Source: CAYSYM01 sp964435115
Lineage (GTDB): Bacteria > Chloroflexota > UBA6077 > CF-72
Length of the DNA stretch: 47,997 nt
Direction of reading: 5' to 3'
NCBI GenBank assembly: GCA_964435115.1
Contig: CAYSYM010000026.1
Coordinates: 1-47,997, forward strand
Of this stretch, positions 1-8,046 are shown piece after piece. Made by a program: the position numbers and the translations under genes. The notes under the pieces are model-generated. The model ran no database searches, was not told where the DNA came from, and was given only the letters and a program-made list of their open reading frames with translations. Position 1 is the first letter of the stretch; each line of letters begins with the position of its first letter.

Positions 1-27
1 CCCTAAGCCAGACTAGGCGACCTCTCC
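1..27 (-). tRNA. tRNA-Ser, 5' part only (cut by window start)
   Basis: Read on the minus strand, these 27 bases begin GGAGAGG-TC-GCC and continue into a D-loop containing GG. This is the 5' acceptor strand, the 8-9 linker and the D-arm of a class II tRNA. It matches the start of the complete tRNA-Ser at 101-188 in layout (acceptor, TC, GCCTAG). A GGAGAGG acceptor is typical of tRNA-Ser. The anticodon lies outside the window, so the isoacceptor cannot be named. Confidence 0.7.
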
Positions 28-34
28 AGTTCGG

Positions 35-62
35 CTATCAGCCCTCGGCCGTCAGCCAGCGG
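35..62. repeat. Degenerate heptamer repeat between two tRNA genes
   Basis: Four consecutive 7-base units can be read: CTATCAG, CCCTCGG, CCGTCAG, CCAGCGG. They share a period of 7 and a C-rich start with CAG or CGG ends. The same period-7 character appears in the spacers at 7820-7948 and 25962-26038. There is no coding sign here. Confidence 0.45.
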
Positions 63-100
63 TACGTCTTCCCCAATGCACGGCTGACCGCGGATGGCGG

Positions 101-188
101 CGGAAGGGGTGGGATTCGAACCCACGAGGGCTTTCAATACCCTAGTCGTTTTCGAGACGACCGCCCTAGGCCTCTAGGCGACCCTTCC
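101..188 (-). tRNA. tRNA-Ser(CGA)
   Basis: The minus strand folds as an 88-nt class II tRNA. Acceptor GGAAGGG (182-188) pairs with CCCTTCC (102-108), with G as discriminator and no encoded CCA. The D-arm is GCC/GGC. The anticodon stem GTCGT/ACGAC encloses loop CTCGAAA, giving anticodon CGA, which reads UCG (Ser). A long variable arm (AGGG...CCCT) is typical of tRNA-Ser, and the T-arm contains GGTTCGAATCC-type sequence. A second tRNA-Ser begins downstream on the same strand at base 27. Confidence 0.95.
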
Positions 189-194
189 GGCCGA

Positions 195-203
195 AGTGTA
201 CCA
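195..203 (-). promoter_or_regulatory. Extended -10 promoter of tRNA-Ser(CGA)
   Basis: Minus-strand TGGTACACT ends 6 nt before the tRNA 5' end, which would put the start point at or next to the mature end. It has the TGnTAnnnT form seen upstream of several other genes here. No convincing -35 is visible. Confidence 0.4.
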
Positions 204-240
204 AGTCGGTGGGTCTGCACCCCAGCCGTGCCCCGGGCGC

Positions 241-1944
241 CTACATCGAGGCCGGGGCGCTGACGCCGATCAGGTCAAGCGCGTTGGCCAGCGCCAGGCG
301 CGCCGCCTCCGCCAGCTTCAGTCGCGCGGCCTGGACGGCCGGGTCGACGCCGAGCACCCTGAGCGCTGGGTCGTCGTTACCGGCCTCGTACCACGTCTGG
401 ATGGCGCGCGCCAGCTCGTAGGCGTAGTGCGGCACGTGGTGCGGCGCGAGCTGCCGCGCCGCCAGCTCCACCACCTCCGGGAGCTGGAGCATCCGCCGGA
501 TCAGCGCCAGCTCGGCCGGATGCTCCAGCAGCGAGACGTCGCCCGACCGCCAGTCGGCATCTGGTGGCGCATTGCGCAGGACGCTCGCCAGACGAGCGTG
601 CCCGTACTGGACGTAGTAGACCGGGTTGTCGCTGGACTGGCGCTTGGCCAGGTCCAGGTCGAACTCCATCATCGCGTCGGCGCTGCGGCCGATGAGGAAC
701 CAGCGCATCGCGTCCACGCCCACCTCGTCCAGCACCTCGCCCATGGTGATGAAGGTGCCTGCGCGCTTCCCCATGCGTACCGGCTGGCCGTGCCGCAGCA
801 CGTTCACCATCTGGTAGATCACCACGTCGAACTGCTCCGGCTCGACGCCCAGCGCCCGCACGACGGCCTTCATGGAGGGCACCTGGCCCTGGTGGTCGGC
901 CCCCCAGACGTCGATCACCCGGTCGAAGCCGCGCACCAGGAACTTGTCGTAGTGGTAGGCGATGTCGGTCGCCGTGTAGGTCGGGCGGCCGTCGGCGCGG
1001 ATGAGCACCCGGTCGCGCTCGTCGCCCAGCGTGGTCGACCGCAGCCACACCGCGCCCTCGCGCTCGTACACGAGGTCGCGCGACCGCAGCAGGTCCAGGG
1101 TCGCGTCGAAGCCGCCGTCGCGGATCAGGCTGGTCTCTGAGAACCAGTGGTCGAAGTGGATGCGCATCCGGTCCAGCTCGACGGCGATCCACTGCATGAT
1201 GCGGGCAGTCGCCAGGCGGCCGATCTCGTCCGCGCGCTCCTCCGGCAGACTGGAAAAACGGTCCCCGTGCTCGGCCTGGATCTCCTTCGCCAGGTCCACC
1301 ACGTACTCGCCGCGGTAGTCGGTCTCGGCCAGCGCGACATCGCGGCCGAGGAGCTGCTGGTAGCGAACCCAGACGCTGTGGTGCAGGTTCTCCACCTGGG
1401 TACCGGCGTCGTTGTAGTAGTACTCGCGCTGGACCTGCCACCCTGCGTGCGCCAGCACACGTGCCAGGCTGTCGCCGAGCGCGGCGTTGCGTCCGTGGCC
1501 GATGTGGAGCGGGCCGGTCGGGTTGCCGCTGACGAACTCCACCTGCACCCGCCGCGCGTGGCCGAGATTGACTCGTCCGAAGCCAGATCCGACGGCCAGG
1601 ATGGTGTTGACCTGCTCGCGCAGCCAGCGCGCGTTCAGGACGAAGTTCAGGAACCCCGGCGGCGCCACCTCCACGGTGGCCAGGTACGGTGGCAGCTCCA
1701 GGGAGATCCGGGTAGCGATGGCGCTGGCGATCTCCATGGGGTTGGGCCCCAGAGGGCCGACCGCGCGCCTGGCGCGCAGCGGGAAGCTGCTGGCGAAGTC
1801 GCCAAGCTCCGGCTTGGGCGGGCGCTCGATGCCCACCTCGGGCATCGCGACGCTGGGAAGCTCCCCGCCGGCCTGGGCCTGGCTCACCGCGCGTCGCACG
1901 AGGTCGACCAGCCGGTCGCGGAGCAGCACGTCGTCGCGGACCAT
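241..1944 (-). CDS. argS: Arginyl-tRNA synthetase
   Basis: Class Ia cytosolic enzyme that charges tRNA-Arg. With the ATG at 1944 the protein has 567 residues, the usual length. The N-terminal additional domain contains ERPPKPELGDFASS (about 40-53) and PPGFLN (95-100). The Rossmann domain has the HIGH motif at 147-150 (NPTGPLHIGHGRN). The KMSK-type loop is MGKRAG at 391-396. The anticodon-binding domain ends in IGVSAPASM, a typical ArgRS tail. The frame stays open 73 codons upstream to 2163, but that stretch lies inside the preceding gene, has no ArgRS character and is rejected. The ATG overlaps the TGA of the upstream exported protein by one base (TGATG), suggesting translational coupling. 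Downstream is tRNA-Ser(CGA). Confidence 0.97.
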   Translation of the reverse strand: MVRDDVLLRDRLVDLVRRAVSQAQAGGELPSVAMPEVGIERPPKPELGDFASSFPLRARRAVGPLGPNPMEIASAIATRISLELPPYLATVEVAPPGFLNFVLNARWLREQVNTILAVGSGFGRVNLGHARRVQVEFVSGNPTGPLHIGHGRNAALGDSLARVLAHAGWQVQREYYYNDAGTQVENLHHSVWVRYQQLLGRDVALAETDYRGEYVVDLAKEIQAEHGDRFSSLPEERADEIGRLATARIMQWIAVELDRMRIHFDHWFSETSLIRDGGFDATLDLLRSRDLVYEREGAVWLRSTTLGDERDRVLIRADGRPTYTATDIAYHYDKFLVRGFDRVIDVWGADHQGQVPSMKAVVRALGVEPEQFDVVIYQMVNVLRHGQPVRMGKRAGTFITMGEVLDEVGVDAMRWFLIGRSADAMMEFDLDLAKRQSSDNPVYYVQYGHARLASVLRNAPPDADWRSGDVSLLEHPAELALIRRMLQLPEVVELAARQLAPHHVPHYAYELARAIQTWYEAGNDDPALRVLGVDPAVQAARLKLAEAARLALANALDLIGVSAPASM

Positions 1945-3221
1945 CACCGTGCCAGCGCCGCCTTGAGCGCCGTGAAAGCCGGCCGTGGCGAGCCGTCGGG
2001 GTTCGTGATGCTCCACCAGTACTGCTCCTGCTGGGGCGTCCACTGTGGATCGGGCAGGTAGATGACGGTCAGGAAGCTCATCCACGGCGCCCACTGCTGG
2101 CGTGCGCAGGCGAACGCGGCCACCAGGTTCTGGGCTTGCTGCTGCTCCGACACGGCCGACCACCGGTAGGGGGAGTTGGGCCGCAGGTCTGTCGTCCAGC
2201 CCATCTCGAGCACCCCCATCTGTTTGTCGGCGTCGCCATTGTCCAGCATGACCTGGCGCACGTCCTCCACGTGGCGGAAGGCGTACACCCGCCTGGCATC
2301 AGGCGGGCTGGGGTCGCCGTTCGTCAGCGCGGGGTCCAGGGCGACCTGGCCGGGATCGACACACGGTTCGGCCTTGAACCCGGCCGCGTGCACGCCGAGG
2401 ATATCGAAACTACCCCTGGCGCCAGCCGCGTACATGCCGCGGTAGAAGTCCAGGTCACGCATCACTCGGGCGCTGGACTCGGTCGTGGGCGACATACCGG
2501 CCGTGACGACGAACGCCTGCGGGTCGGCGGCCTTGATCGCCTGGTAGCTGGCCTTGAGCATGGTCGTGTACTCGGCCGGGTCTGGCGTCCGGCCGCCCCA
2601 CTCCCGGTCCAGGTTGGGCTCATTCCAGATCTGGTAGGCCTGGATCCGTCCCCTGTAGCGCGTGGCGAGCGCGGTCAGGTAGTCGGTCCAGTCCTTCAGG
2701 TTGTCCGGCGGGCCTGAGGCGGGGAACACGATCCGGGAGGACGCCCACCTGGGCTGGTTGTCGACCCGCGCGATGAGCTTCAAGCCGCTGTCGTTGATCG
2801 CCTTGACGACCCGGTCTGGCTCATCCCACTCGAACTGGCCCTTGCCGTTCTTCTCGACGTAGCGCCACTCGAAGCGCTGCTTCACCCAGGTGAACCCCGC
2901 CGCCCGGGCCAGGTCGAGATCGCGCGCCGTGGTGCCGGGATTCCCCCACAGGAACACGTGGACGGCGGGGTCGGCCGTGGGGATCCCGCCCGCCTGGGAG
3001 GCCGGGGCGCCCGTGGGCGAACCCGGAGCGCGGCTGGTTGGCGACGCCGCCGGCGATGGCGCGGCGGGTACGGGTGGCTGCGCTGGGCTAGCCGTCGGGG
3101 AGGGCGAGCAGGCGCTGACGACTAGGAACGCCGCCAGCGCGAGTGGAACGGAGAATCGGGACAGCAGGAGTGCCTCTGAAGAAACGGCAGAGTCGTCTGC
3201 CGGAGACGACGAACGGGGCAT
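1944..3221 (-). CDS. Putative lipoprotein with clan-A glycoside hydrolase domain
   Basis: 425 residues. A hydrophobic segment (about 24-37) ends in VVSAC with Cys38, a plausible lipobox, followed by a long Pro/Ala/Ser linker (39-85). The rest resembles a (beta/alpha)8 glycosidase of the GH39/GH5 kind: a WNEPN motif at 199-203 supplies the likely acid/base Glu201, and VLEMGW near 337-342 supplies a likely nucleophile Glu339. The substrate is unknown. Its hydrolase domain is clearly paralogous to that of the next gene upstream (shared FLW-NP-TT-RDL, GKG-F-W and NLDREWG blocks). A TATACT box 39 bases upstream suggests its own promoter. It ends inside the argS start codon. It could be a binding protein with a glycosidase fold, but both carboxylates look present. 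Confidence 0.7.
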   Translation of the reverse strand: MPRSSSPADDSAVSSEALLLSRFSVPLALAAFLVVSACSPSPTASPAQPPVPAAPSPAASPTSRAPGSPTGAPASQAGGIPTADPAVHVFLWGNPGTTARDLDLARAAGFTWVKQRFEWRYVEKNGKGQFEWDEPDRVVKAINDSGLKLIARVDNQPRWASSRIVFPASGPPDNLKDWTDYLTALATRYRGRIQAYQIWNEPNLDREWGGRTPDPAEYTTMLKASYQAIKAADPQAFVVTAGMSPTTESSARVMRDLDFYRGMYAAGARGSFDILGVHAAGFKAEPCVDPGQVALDPALTNGDPSPPDARRVYAFRHVEDVRQVMLDNGDADKQMGVLEMGWTTDLRPNSPYRWSAVSEQQQAQNLVAAFACARQQWAPWMSFLTVIYLPDPQWTPQQEQYWWSITNPDGSPRPAFTALKAALAR

Positions 3222-3259
3222 CCGCCGCGGCCGTCCGTGGTGCGCCGGCGTCCCGCCGG

Positions 3260-3265
3260 AGTATA
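3260..3265 (-). promoter_or_regulatory. Putative -10 box of the lipoprotein gene
   Basis: Minus-strand TATACT lies 39 bases before the ATG at 3221. No good -35 is seen at 16-18 bp. Identical TATACT boxes precede greA, nusA and rpsB. Confidence 0.35.
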
Positions 3266-3286
3266 GCGACCGGCTTCCTGGCTCTT

Positions 3287-3312
3287 CGGGAGACGCGGGC
3301 TCGCGTCTCCCG
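3287..3312 (-). terminator. GC-rich hairpin between the two exported-protein genes
   Basis: CGGGAGACGCG and CGCGTCTCCCG form a perfect 11-bp inverted repeat with a 4-base loop. It lies after the stop of the upstream gene (3354) and before the -10 box of the downstream gene. No T-tract follows, so it is either a Rho-type or pausing hairpin, or an mRNA 3'-end stabiliser. Confidence 0.4.
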
Positions 3313-3353
3313 AGCGCGGCGGCCAGGCCTGCCTGATCGGCGTCGCCGCCCGC

Positions 3354-5450
3354 TTACGGGAGCGAGCCGTTCTGGCGGCCGGCCTTCACGGCGTTGTAGG
3401 CCGGCCGAGCGGAGCCGTCCGGGTTGTTGATCGCCCACCAGTACTCCTCGCGCTCCGGAGTCCACGCGGGGTCGACGAACGTCCAGAGGGTCATGACGCC
3501 GATCCACGGGCTCCAGTTCTGCCGCGCGTACTGGAACGCCTTCACGATGTTCTGCGCCTTCTTCTCCTCACTGATGGCAAACCAGGAGTAGGCAGGGTGC
3601 ACCTGGTCGCTGGTCCAGCCGAACTCCAGCAGCCAGATCTGGCGATCCGCGTCGCCGGCCTTCACCATCACGTCACGGAGCTGCTCGATGCGGCGGAAGT
3701 AGAAGCTGGGGTGGCCGAAGGCAGGCAGCGAATTGAGCGGCACGTCTACCTCGGGCGCCTGGGTGTTGCCGTGGGCGCCGAGCACGTCGTAGTTCACGCC
3801 GCCCTTCAGGCCGGCGCCGTACAGCCACTGCAGGTAGGTGAGGTCGTCGGCGGACTTCCCGTTGGTGACGCCCGTGGGCGACAGGCCCGCGGTGATCACC
3901 GTAACGCTCGGGTCGGCCGCCTTGGCCGCGCGGTACGCGCCACTGAGGAACCGCACGTAGTCGGCCGCCTGCTGCTGGTTGATTGCCTGGTTGCCCCACT
4001 CGCGGTCGAGGTTCACCTCGTTCCACACCTCGATCGCCTGGACCTGGCCGAAGGGCGAGCCTGCCCTGTAGCGTGAGACGAAGGCCGAGACGAAGTCCCA
4101 GTAGTCCTGGTAGTTGTCCGGCGGGCCGTTGTTCGCGCCGTCACGGCGGGCCCACTGCGGCTGGAAGTCGAGCCGGGCGAGGACCTTCACGCCGGCGGCG
4201 CCGCTGGCCTTGACGATGCGGTCCGCCTCCGCCCAGTTGAATCTGCCCTTCCCCTCGCCCTCGATCATGCGCCATTGGAAGAGGGTCTTCTGCCAGCGGA
4301 ACCCCGCGCTGGTAGCGAGCTTGAGGTCACGGTCGGTGGTGGCGGGATTGCTCCACAGGAACATGCTCAGCCCGTAGTCGGGGCTTGGAGCTGGGGTGCT
4401 TGTCGATTGCGCGGGCACCGGCGTGCTCGCCGCGGCGGACTGCACCGGTCGGGAGACCGGTTGGGAGGCGGGGGTGCCGGCGATGGTCGAGCCCGAAGGG
4501 TCGAAGGCGTTGCCGTAGACGGTGCCGGTGGGGAGCGAGCCGTCCAGGGCGGAGCGGTACAGCGCGCTCCCGCGGGCCTGAGCCTCCAGGTCCGGGGGCA
4601 GGTCCTTACCGGTCACGACAGCCTTCAGGTAGTCGGCCAGCAGCAGCCCCTGCGTCAGCCCGGTCGTCTTGTCGTAGTGCATGATGCCGCGCTGGAAGCG
4701 CTGGTAGATGAAGTTGAAGTTGCTGGGGTCGCGCTGAGGGGCGCTCGTGGGGAGGCCCCACAGCTCCAGGTTGACCAGGAACAGCAAGCCTGGGTTCCCC
4801 TCCCCGTCCGGGAAGGCCTCGGCGGCGGAGACTGTCCCCTGGAATGTGCTCAGGAAGTTGACCGGCTCGCCCGCGAACGTGTCTGGCACGTTCGTCTCGA
4901 CGAAGGCGAGCGCCTTCGCGGTGTAGTCAGGATCGCCCGGCAAGGGGGCCTGGCTTGCCAGGCCGGGGTCGCCGGCCGGGAAGGTGGAGCCGTTGATGCG
5001 GGTGTAGGGGAGGAGACCCGCGTCCAGCAGGTTGAGGAGGCCGACGCCGTTGCTACCGCACTGCTGGAGCGCCAGGCGCTGGAAGAACTGAGTGGTGCAG
5101 CCGCGGAAGAGGAAGTCGCGGGAGACGGGGTAGCCGAACGTCCGGAGGCCGCCGCGCTTCTGGAAGTAGTCCCAGAAGCTGTCGCGGTCGACGCGGAAGC
5201 CCGTCTCGGCGAAGAAGCGAGGATCCGCGGCCTGCGCCTGGGCCTCTGCCCGGGAGGTGGGTGGGAAGGACGCGCTGCCCAGGGCGAGACCGACCACGAA
5301 CGCCGCGGCCAGGCACGCGGGCCAGCGTATGGCACGAGCCGACGCAGTTGGGACCCACGTGCTCAGCCTTCGCAGGAGGGAGCGCGGAGCGCGCAGGAGA
5401 GCGCGCACGATGCCGCCCCTACCGAGCGGCGAGGGGAGCCATGGAAGCAA
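3354..5450 (-). CDS. Exported two-domain protein: N-terminal FGYP-type module plus clan-A glycoside hydrolase
   Basis: 698 residues. TTG is taken as start because GGAGG sits 6 bases upstream; a GTG at 5408 is the alternative. A membrane/signal segment (about 44-60) is followed by a module containing FFAETGF, FWDYFQKRGGLRTFGYPVS (about 79-110) and repeats of the same flavour (FIYQRFQRGIMHYD, about 247-260). This module is common in exported Chloroflexota proteins, where it often accompanies hydrolases. After a Ser/Thr/Pro linker (about 325-358) comes a GH39/GH5-like domain with WNEVN (Glu478) and LLEFGW (Glu609) as likely acid/base and nucleophile. No lipobox Cys is evident, so it may be secreted or membrane-anchored. 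It is the paralogue of the gene immediately downstream and probably arose by tandem duplication with later gain or loss of the N-terminal module. Confidence 0.7.
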   Translation of the reverse strand: MLPWLPSPLGRGGIVRALLRAPRSLLRRLSTWVPTASARAIRWPACLAAAFVVGLALGSASFPPTSRAEAQAQAADPRFFAETGFRVDRDSFWDYFQKRGGLRTFGYPVSRDFLFRGCTTQFFQRLALQQCGSNGVGLLNLLDAGLLPYTRINGSTFPAGDPGLASQAPLPGDPDYTAKALAFVETNVPDTFAGEPVNFLSTFQGTVSAAEAFPDGEGNPGLLFLVNLELWGLPTSAPQRDPSNFNFIYQRFQRGIMHYDKTTGLTQGLLLADYLKAVVTGKDLPPDLEAQARGSALYRSALDGSLPTGTVYGNAFDPSGSTIAGTPASQPVSRPVQSAAASTPVPAQSTSTPAPSPDYGLSMFLWSNPATTDRDLKLATSAGFRWQKTLFQWRMIEGEGKGRFNWAEADRIVKASGAAGVKVLARLDFQPQWARRDGANNGPPDNYQDYWDFVSAFVSRYRAGSPFGQVQAIEVWNEVNLDREWGNQAINQQQAADYVRFLSGAYRAAKAADPSVTVITAGLSPTGVTNGKSADDLTYLQWLYGAGLKGGVNYDVLGAHGNTQAPEVDVPLNSLPAFGHPSFYFRRIEQLRDVMVKAGDADRQIWLLEFGWTSDQVHPAYSWFAISEEKKAQNIVKAFQYARQNWSPWIGVMTLWTFVDPAWTPEREEYWWAINNPDGSARPAYNAVKAGRQNGSLP

Positions 5451-5596
5451 AGGGGTCCTCCAGGAGGCGGTTGGGTGAGCGCGCCGCGCAGCATAGTCCG
5501 CCGTGGGCGCGCGACCCTAGCCTGACAACGTGGCGTGCCCCGCCCTGTGACACGCCGTAACCCCACTGTGATGCTGCCCCGCCACCGCCGCCCCGT

Positions 5597-5625
5597 TTTA
5601 CAGTCTCCCTGGAGACACCTATACT
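5597..5625 (+). promoter_or_regulatory. Sigma-70 type promoter of greA with palindrome in the spacer
   Basis: TTTACA (5597-5602), a 17-bp spacer and TATACT (5620-5625) make the best -35/-10 pair in the window. The spacer holds GTCTCC-CT-GGAGAC (5603-5616), a perfect 6-bp inverted repeat positioned where a repressor would block RNA polymerase. The ATG of greA is 24 bases downstream of the -10. Confidence 0.75.
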
Positions 5626-5648
5626 CCCGCCGCCAAGAGAGGCATGGT

Positions 5649-6116
5649 ATGCAAGGCAAGGTCGTCTACCTGACCCCTGAGGGGCAGAAGCGCTTCCAGG
5701 ACGAGCTGACCGAGCTGCTGACCCACCGTCGCCACGAGGTCGAGGAACGGATTCGTCGTGCGAAGGAGTTCAGCGACACGGTCGACAACGCCGAGTACGA
5801 CGAGGCGAAGAACGAGCAGGCGTTCCTCGAGGGACGCATCCAGGAGCTCGAGCGGCTCCTGGCCAGCGCCAAGATCATCGAGGAGCCACCGCAGCGGGGC
5901 GACTTCGTGCGACTGGGCTCGTACGTGACCGTGCGGACGAGCGACGGCGAAGAGACGTACCACCTCGTGGGCTCGCACGAGGCTGATCCGCGGAAGGGGG
6001 CGATCTCCAACGAGTCGCCGATCGGCCGGGCGATCATGGGCAAACGCGTGGGGGACGAAGTGACGGTGGTCGCACCGGCCGGGAGCTTCGACCTGCAGGT
6101 CGTGGCCATCAGGTAA
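5649..6116 (+). CDS. greA: Transcript cleavage factor GreA
   Basis: Binds the RNA polymerase secondary channel and stimulates cleavage of backtracked RNA. The 155-residue product (family about 158) starts at the ATG at 5649, with AAGAGAGG 6 bases upstream; the 38 open codons before it are non-coding. Residues 1-75 form the antiparallel coiled coil, with tip acidic residues in SDTVDNAEYDEAKNEQ; the second acidic position is Asp rather than the Glu of E. coli. The C-terminal FKBP-like domain contains ISNESPIGRAIMGKRVGDEV. It is followed by lysS, a greA-lysS order also common in Gram-positives. Confidence 0.97.
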   Translation: MQGKVVYLTPEGQKRFQDELTELLTHRRHEVEERIRRAKEFSDTVDNAEYDEAKNEQAFLEGRIQELERLLASAKIIEEPPQRGDFVRLGSYVTVRTSDGEETYHLVGSHEADPRKGAISNESPIGRAIMGKRVGDEVTVVAPAGSFDLQVVAIR

Positions 6117-6312
6117 CCCGCTCTGGCGGCCTGCCCCGGAGCCGGGGTGGCGAGAGGAGGGGCGGGCCGCCGCGGTACCCCCTCCAGGGGAGCGACGACT
6201 GGGACCGGCCGCGGCCACGTAGGGGATACACTCGCGGCCGCGCCCGCGGCGATGCATGGCCGCGTTGGTCCACTTGCCGCGCCGGTCGCCGCGTGCTGTT
6301 GAATAGGGCTCG

Positions 6313-7818
6313 ATGAGTGACGACGACGCGCTGCCGCCGGCGGGCGAGCCGCTCGACCGTATCCGGCGCGCGCGGAGCCAGAAGCTCGAGCGGCTCGAGT
6401 CAGCTGGGGTCCCCGGCTACCCGACGCGGTTCGAGCGCTCGCACGCGGCGCGCGAGGTAGTGAGCCAGTTCGAGCAGCTGCAGGGCCAGCGCGTGTGCGT
6501 CGCCGGCCGCCTCGGCGTGTTCAAGACGTTTGGCGAGAAACTCGCCTTCGTCTTCGTCCAGGATGCCTCCGGGCAGGTCCAGCTCGTGCTCCACCCGCGC
6601 GACCTGCCACAGCGCGCCCGGCTCGTGTACGCAGCGCTCGATCCCGGCGATTTCGTCGGCGCCTGCGGTCGGGTGATGCAGACGAGGACCGGGGAGGTGA
6701 GCGTGGAGGTCGAGGAGCTCACGCTCCTGGCCAAGTCCCTGCGCAACCCGCCGGAGAAGTGGCACGGCCTCACCGACGTCGAGACGCGCTACCGGCAGCG
6801 GTACCTGGACCTCATATCAAACGACGAGAGCCGCCAGGTCTTCCTCACGCGCAGCCGCATCATCTCGGCCATTCGGCGCTACCTGGATGCACGCGGATTC
6901 GTGGAAGTTGAGACGCCCGTGCTCCAGCCCATCCCGGGCGGCGGCGCAGCGCGGCCATTCGCCACGGCGTCGAACGCGCTCGACACCACCATGTACCTCC
7001 GCGTCGCGCTTGAGCTGTACCTCAAACGGTGCATCGTGGGTGGCATCGAGCGCGTGTACGAGCTGGGCAAGAACTTCCGCAATGAAGGCGTGTCGTTCAA
7101 GCATAACCCGGAGTTCACGATGCTGGAGGTGTACCAGGCGTACGCGGATTACCAGGACATCATGGCCCTCACCGAGCAGCTCGTCGCCGACGCTGCCCGG
7201 GCGGCGGTGGGCACGACGGTCGTCCCGTGGGGCGACGCCACGCTCGATCTCACTCCGCCATGGGCGCGTATCCCACTCCGAGAGGCGATCGCCGAGTACG
7301 CGGGTGTGGACTACGCGACGCTCCCGGATGCCGTGTCGCTCCGCGAGGCCGCCGCGCGAGCAGGGCTCGCGCCCGACCCACACTGGGGTCGCGGCAAGGT
7401 GATCGACGAGCTGCTGACGGCGTTCGTCGAGCCGAAGCTCCTGCAGCCGACCTTCCTGGTGGACTACCCGACCGAGTTCCCCGGGTCCACGCTGGCGAAG
7501 GGAAAGCCAGGCCAGCCCGAGGAGGTGGAGCGTTTCGAGGCCTTCGCCGGCGGGATGGAGATCGCCAACGCGTTCTCGGAGCTGAACGATCCGCGAGTGC
7601 AGCGCCAGCGGTTTGAGGAGCAGGTGCGAGCCCGTCTGGAGGGCGACCAGGAGGCCCAGCCGTACGATGCCGACTTCCTGGTGGCGCTGGAGCACGGGAT
7701 GCCCCCAACCGGCGGGCTGGGCGTGGGCGTCGACCGGCTGGCGATGCTGCTGACCGACCGACACGCCATTCGCGACGTGATTCTCTTCCCGCAGATGCGG
7801 CCGCGAGAAGCGGGGTGA
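6313..7818 (+). CDS. lysS: Lysyl-tRNA synthetase (class II)
   Basis: 501 residues, full length. The N-terminal OB-fold anticodon domain spans about 60-150 (VCVAGRLGVFKTFGEKLAFVFVQD). Motif 1 lies around FVEVETPVLQPIPGG (about 196-210), motif 2 is GKNFRNEGVSFKHNPEFTMLE (about 252-272), and motif 3 is TGGLGVGVDRLAML near the C-terminus. The usual Arg-His-Asn-Pro of motif 2 reads Lys-His-Asn-Pro. A weak GATACACT box lies about 80 bases upstream and no clear Shine-Dalgarno precedes the ATG. The 196-bp spacer after greA shows only short GC palindromes. Confidence 0.97.
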   Translation: MSDDDALPPAGEPLDRIRRARSQKLERLESAGVPGYPTRFERSHAAREVVSQFEQLQGQRVCVAGRLGVFKTFGEKLAFVFVQDASGQVQLVLHPRDLPQRARLVYAALDPGDFVGACGRVMQTRTGEVSVEVEELTLLAKSLRNPPEKWHGLTDVETRYRQRYLDLISNDESRQVFLTRSRIISAIRRYLDARGFVEVETPVLQPIPGGGAARPFATASNALDTTMYLRVALELYLKRCIVGGIERVYELGKNFRNEGVSFKHNPEFTMLEVYQAYADYQDIMALTEQLVADAARAAVGTTVVPWGDATLDLTPPWARIPLREAIAEYAGVDYATLPDAVSLREAAARAGLAPDPHWGRGKVIDELLTAFVEPKLLQPTFLVDYPTEFPGSTLAKGKPGQPEEVERFEAFAGGMEIANAFSELNDPRVQRQRFEEQVRARLEGDQEAQPYDADFLVALEHGMPPTGGLGVGVDRLAMLLTDRHAIRDVILFPQMRPREAG

Positions 7819-7819
7819 G

Positions 7820-7888
7820 GTGCGGGGGTTGAGTGTTGGGAGTTGGATTTCAGATCGCGGATTTCAGGTCTCAGGTTTGAGGGCGAGG
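7820..7888. repeat. Degenerate heptamer repeat downstream of lysS
   Basis: The plus strand can be parsed in steps of 7 (one step of 6): GTGCGGG, GGTTGAG, TGTTGGG, AGTTGG, ATTTCAG, ATCGCGG, ATTTCAG, GTCTCAG, GTTTGAG, GGCGAGG. It begins two bases after the lysS stop. It is AT-richer than its surroundings and non-coding. Confidence 0.5.
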
Positions 7889-7920
7889 GGGCCTTCGCGC
7901 CGACCCGCGCCTACCCGCAC

Positions 7921-7948
7921 CTATCGGCCATCGACCATCCACGGCCAG
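7921..7948. repeat. Second heptamer run in the same spacer
   Basis: CTATCGG, CCATCGA, CCATCCA, CGGCCAG read as four 7-base units. The C-rich orientation is opposite to the G-rich run at 7820-7888, but the two are not complementary enough to form a clean stem. Confidence 0.4.
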
Positions 7949-8046
7949 GACGCGCGGGCGGACGTGCGGTGAGCGGTGGCGGCTTGAGGCCCCCACCGAT
8001 CAATCCGTCTCCTCCGGCGGGGCGGCGCGGTATCCGCCGCGTTGGG

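Noticed and set aside
2000..2163. N-terminal extension of argS up to 2163
   Set aside because: Lies inside the upstream lipoprotein gene and has no ArgRS similarity; the ATG at 1944 gives a normal N-terminus.
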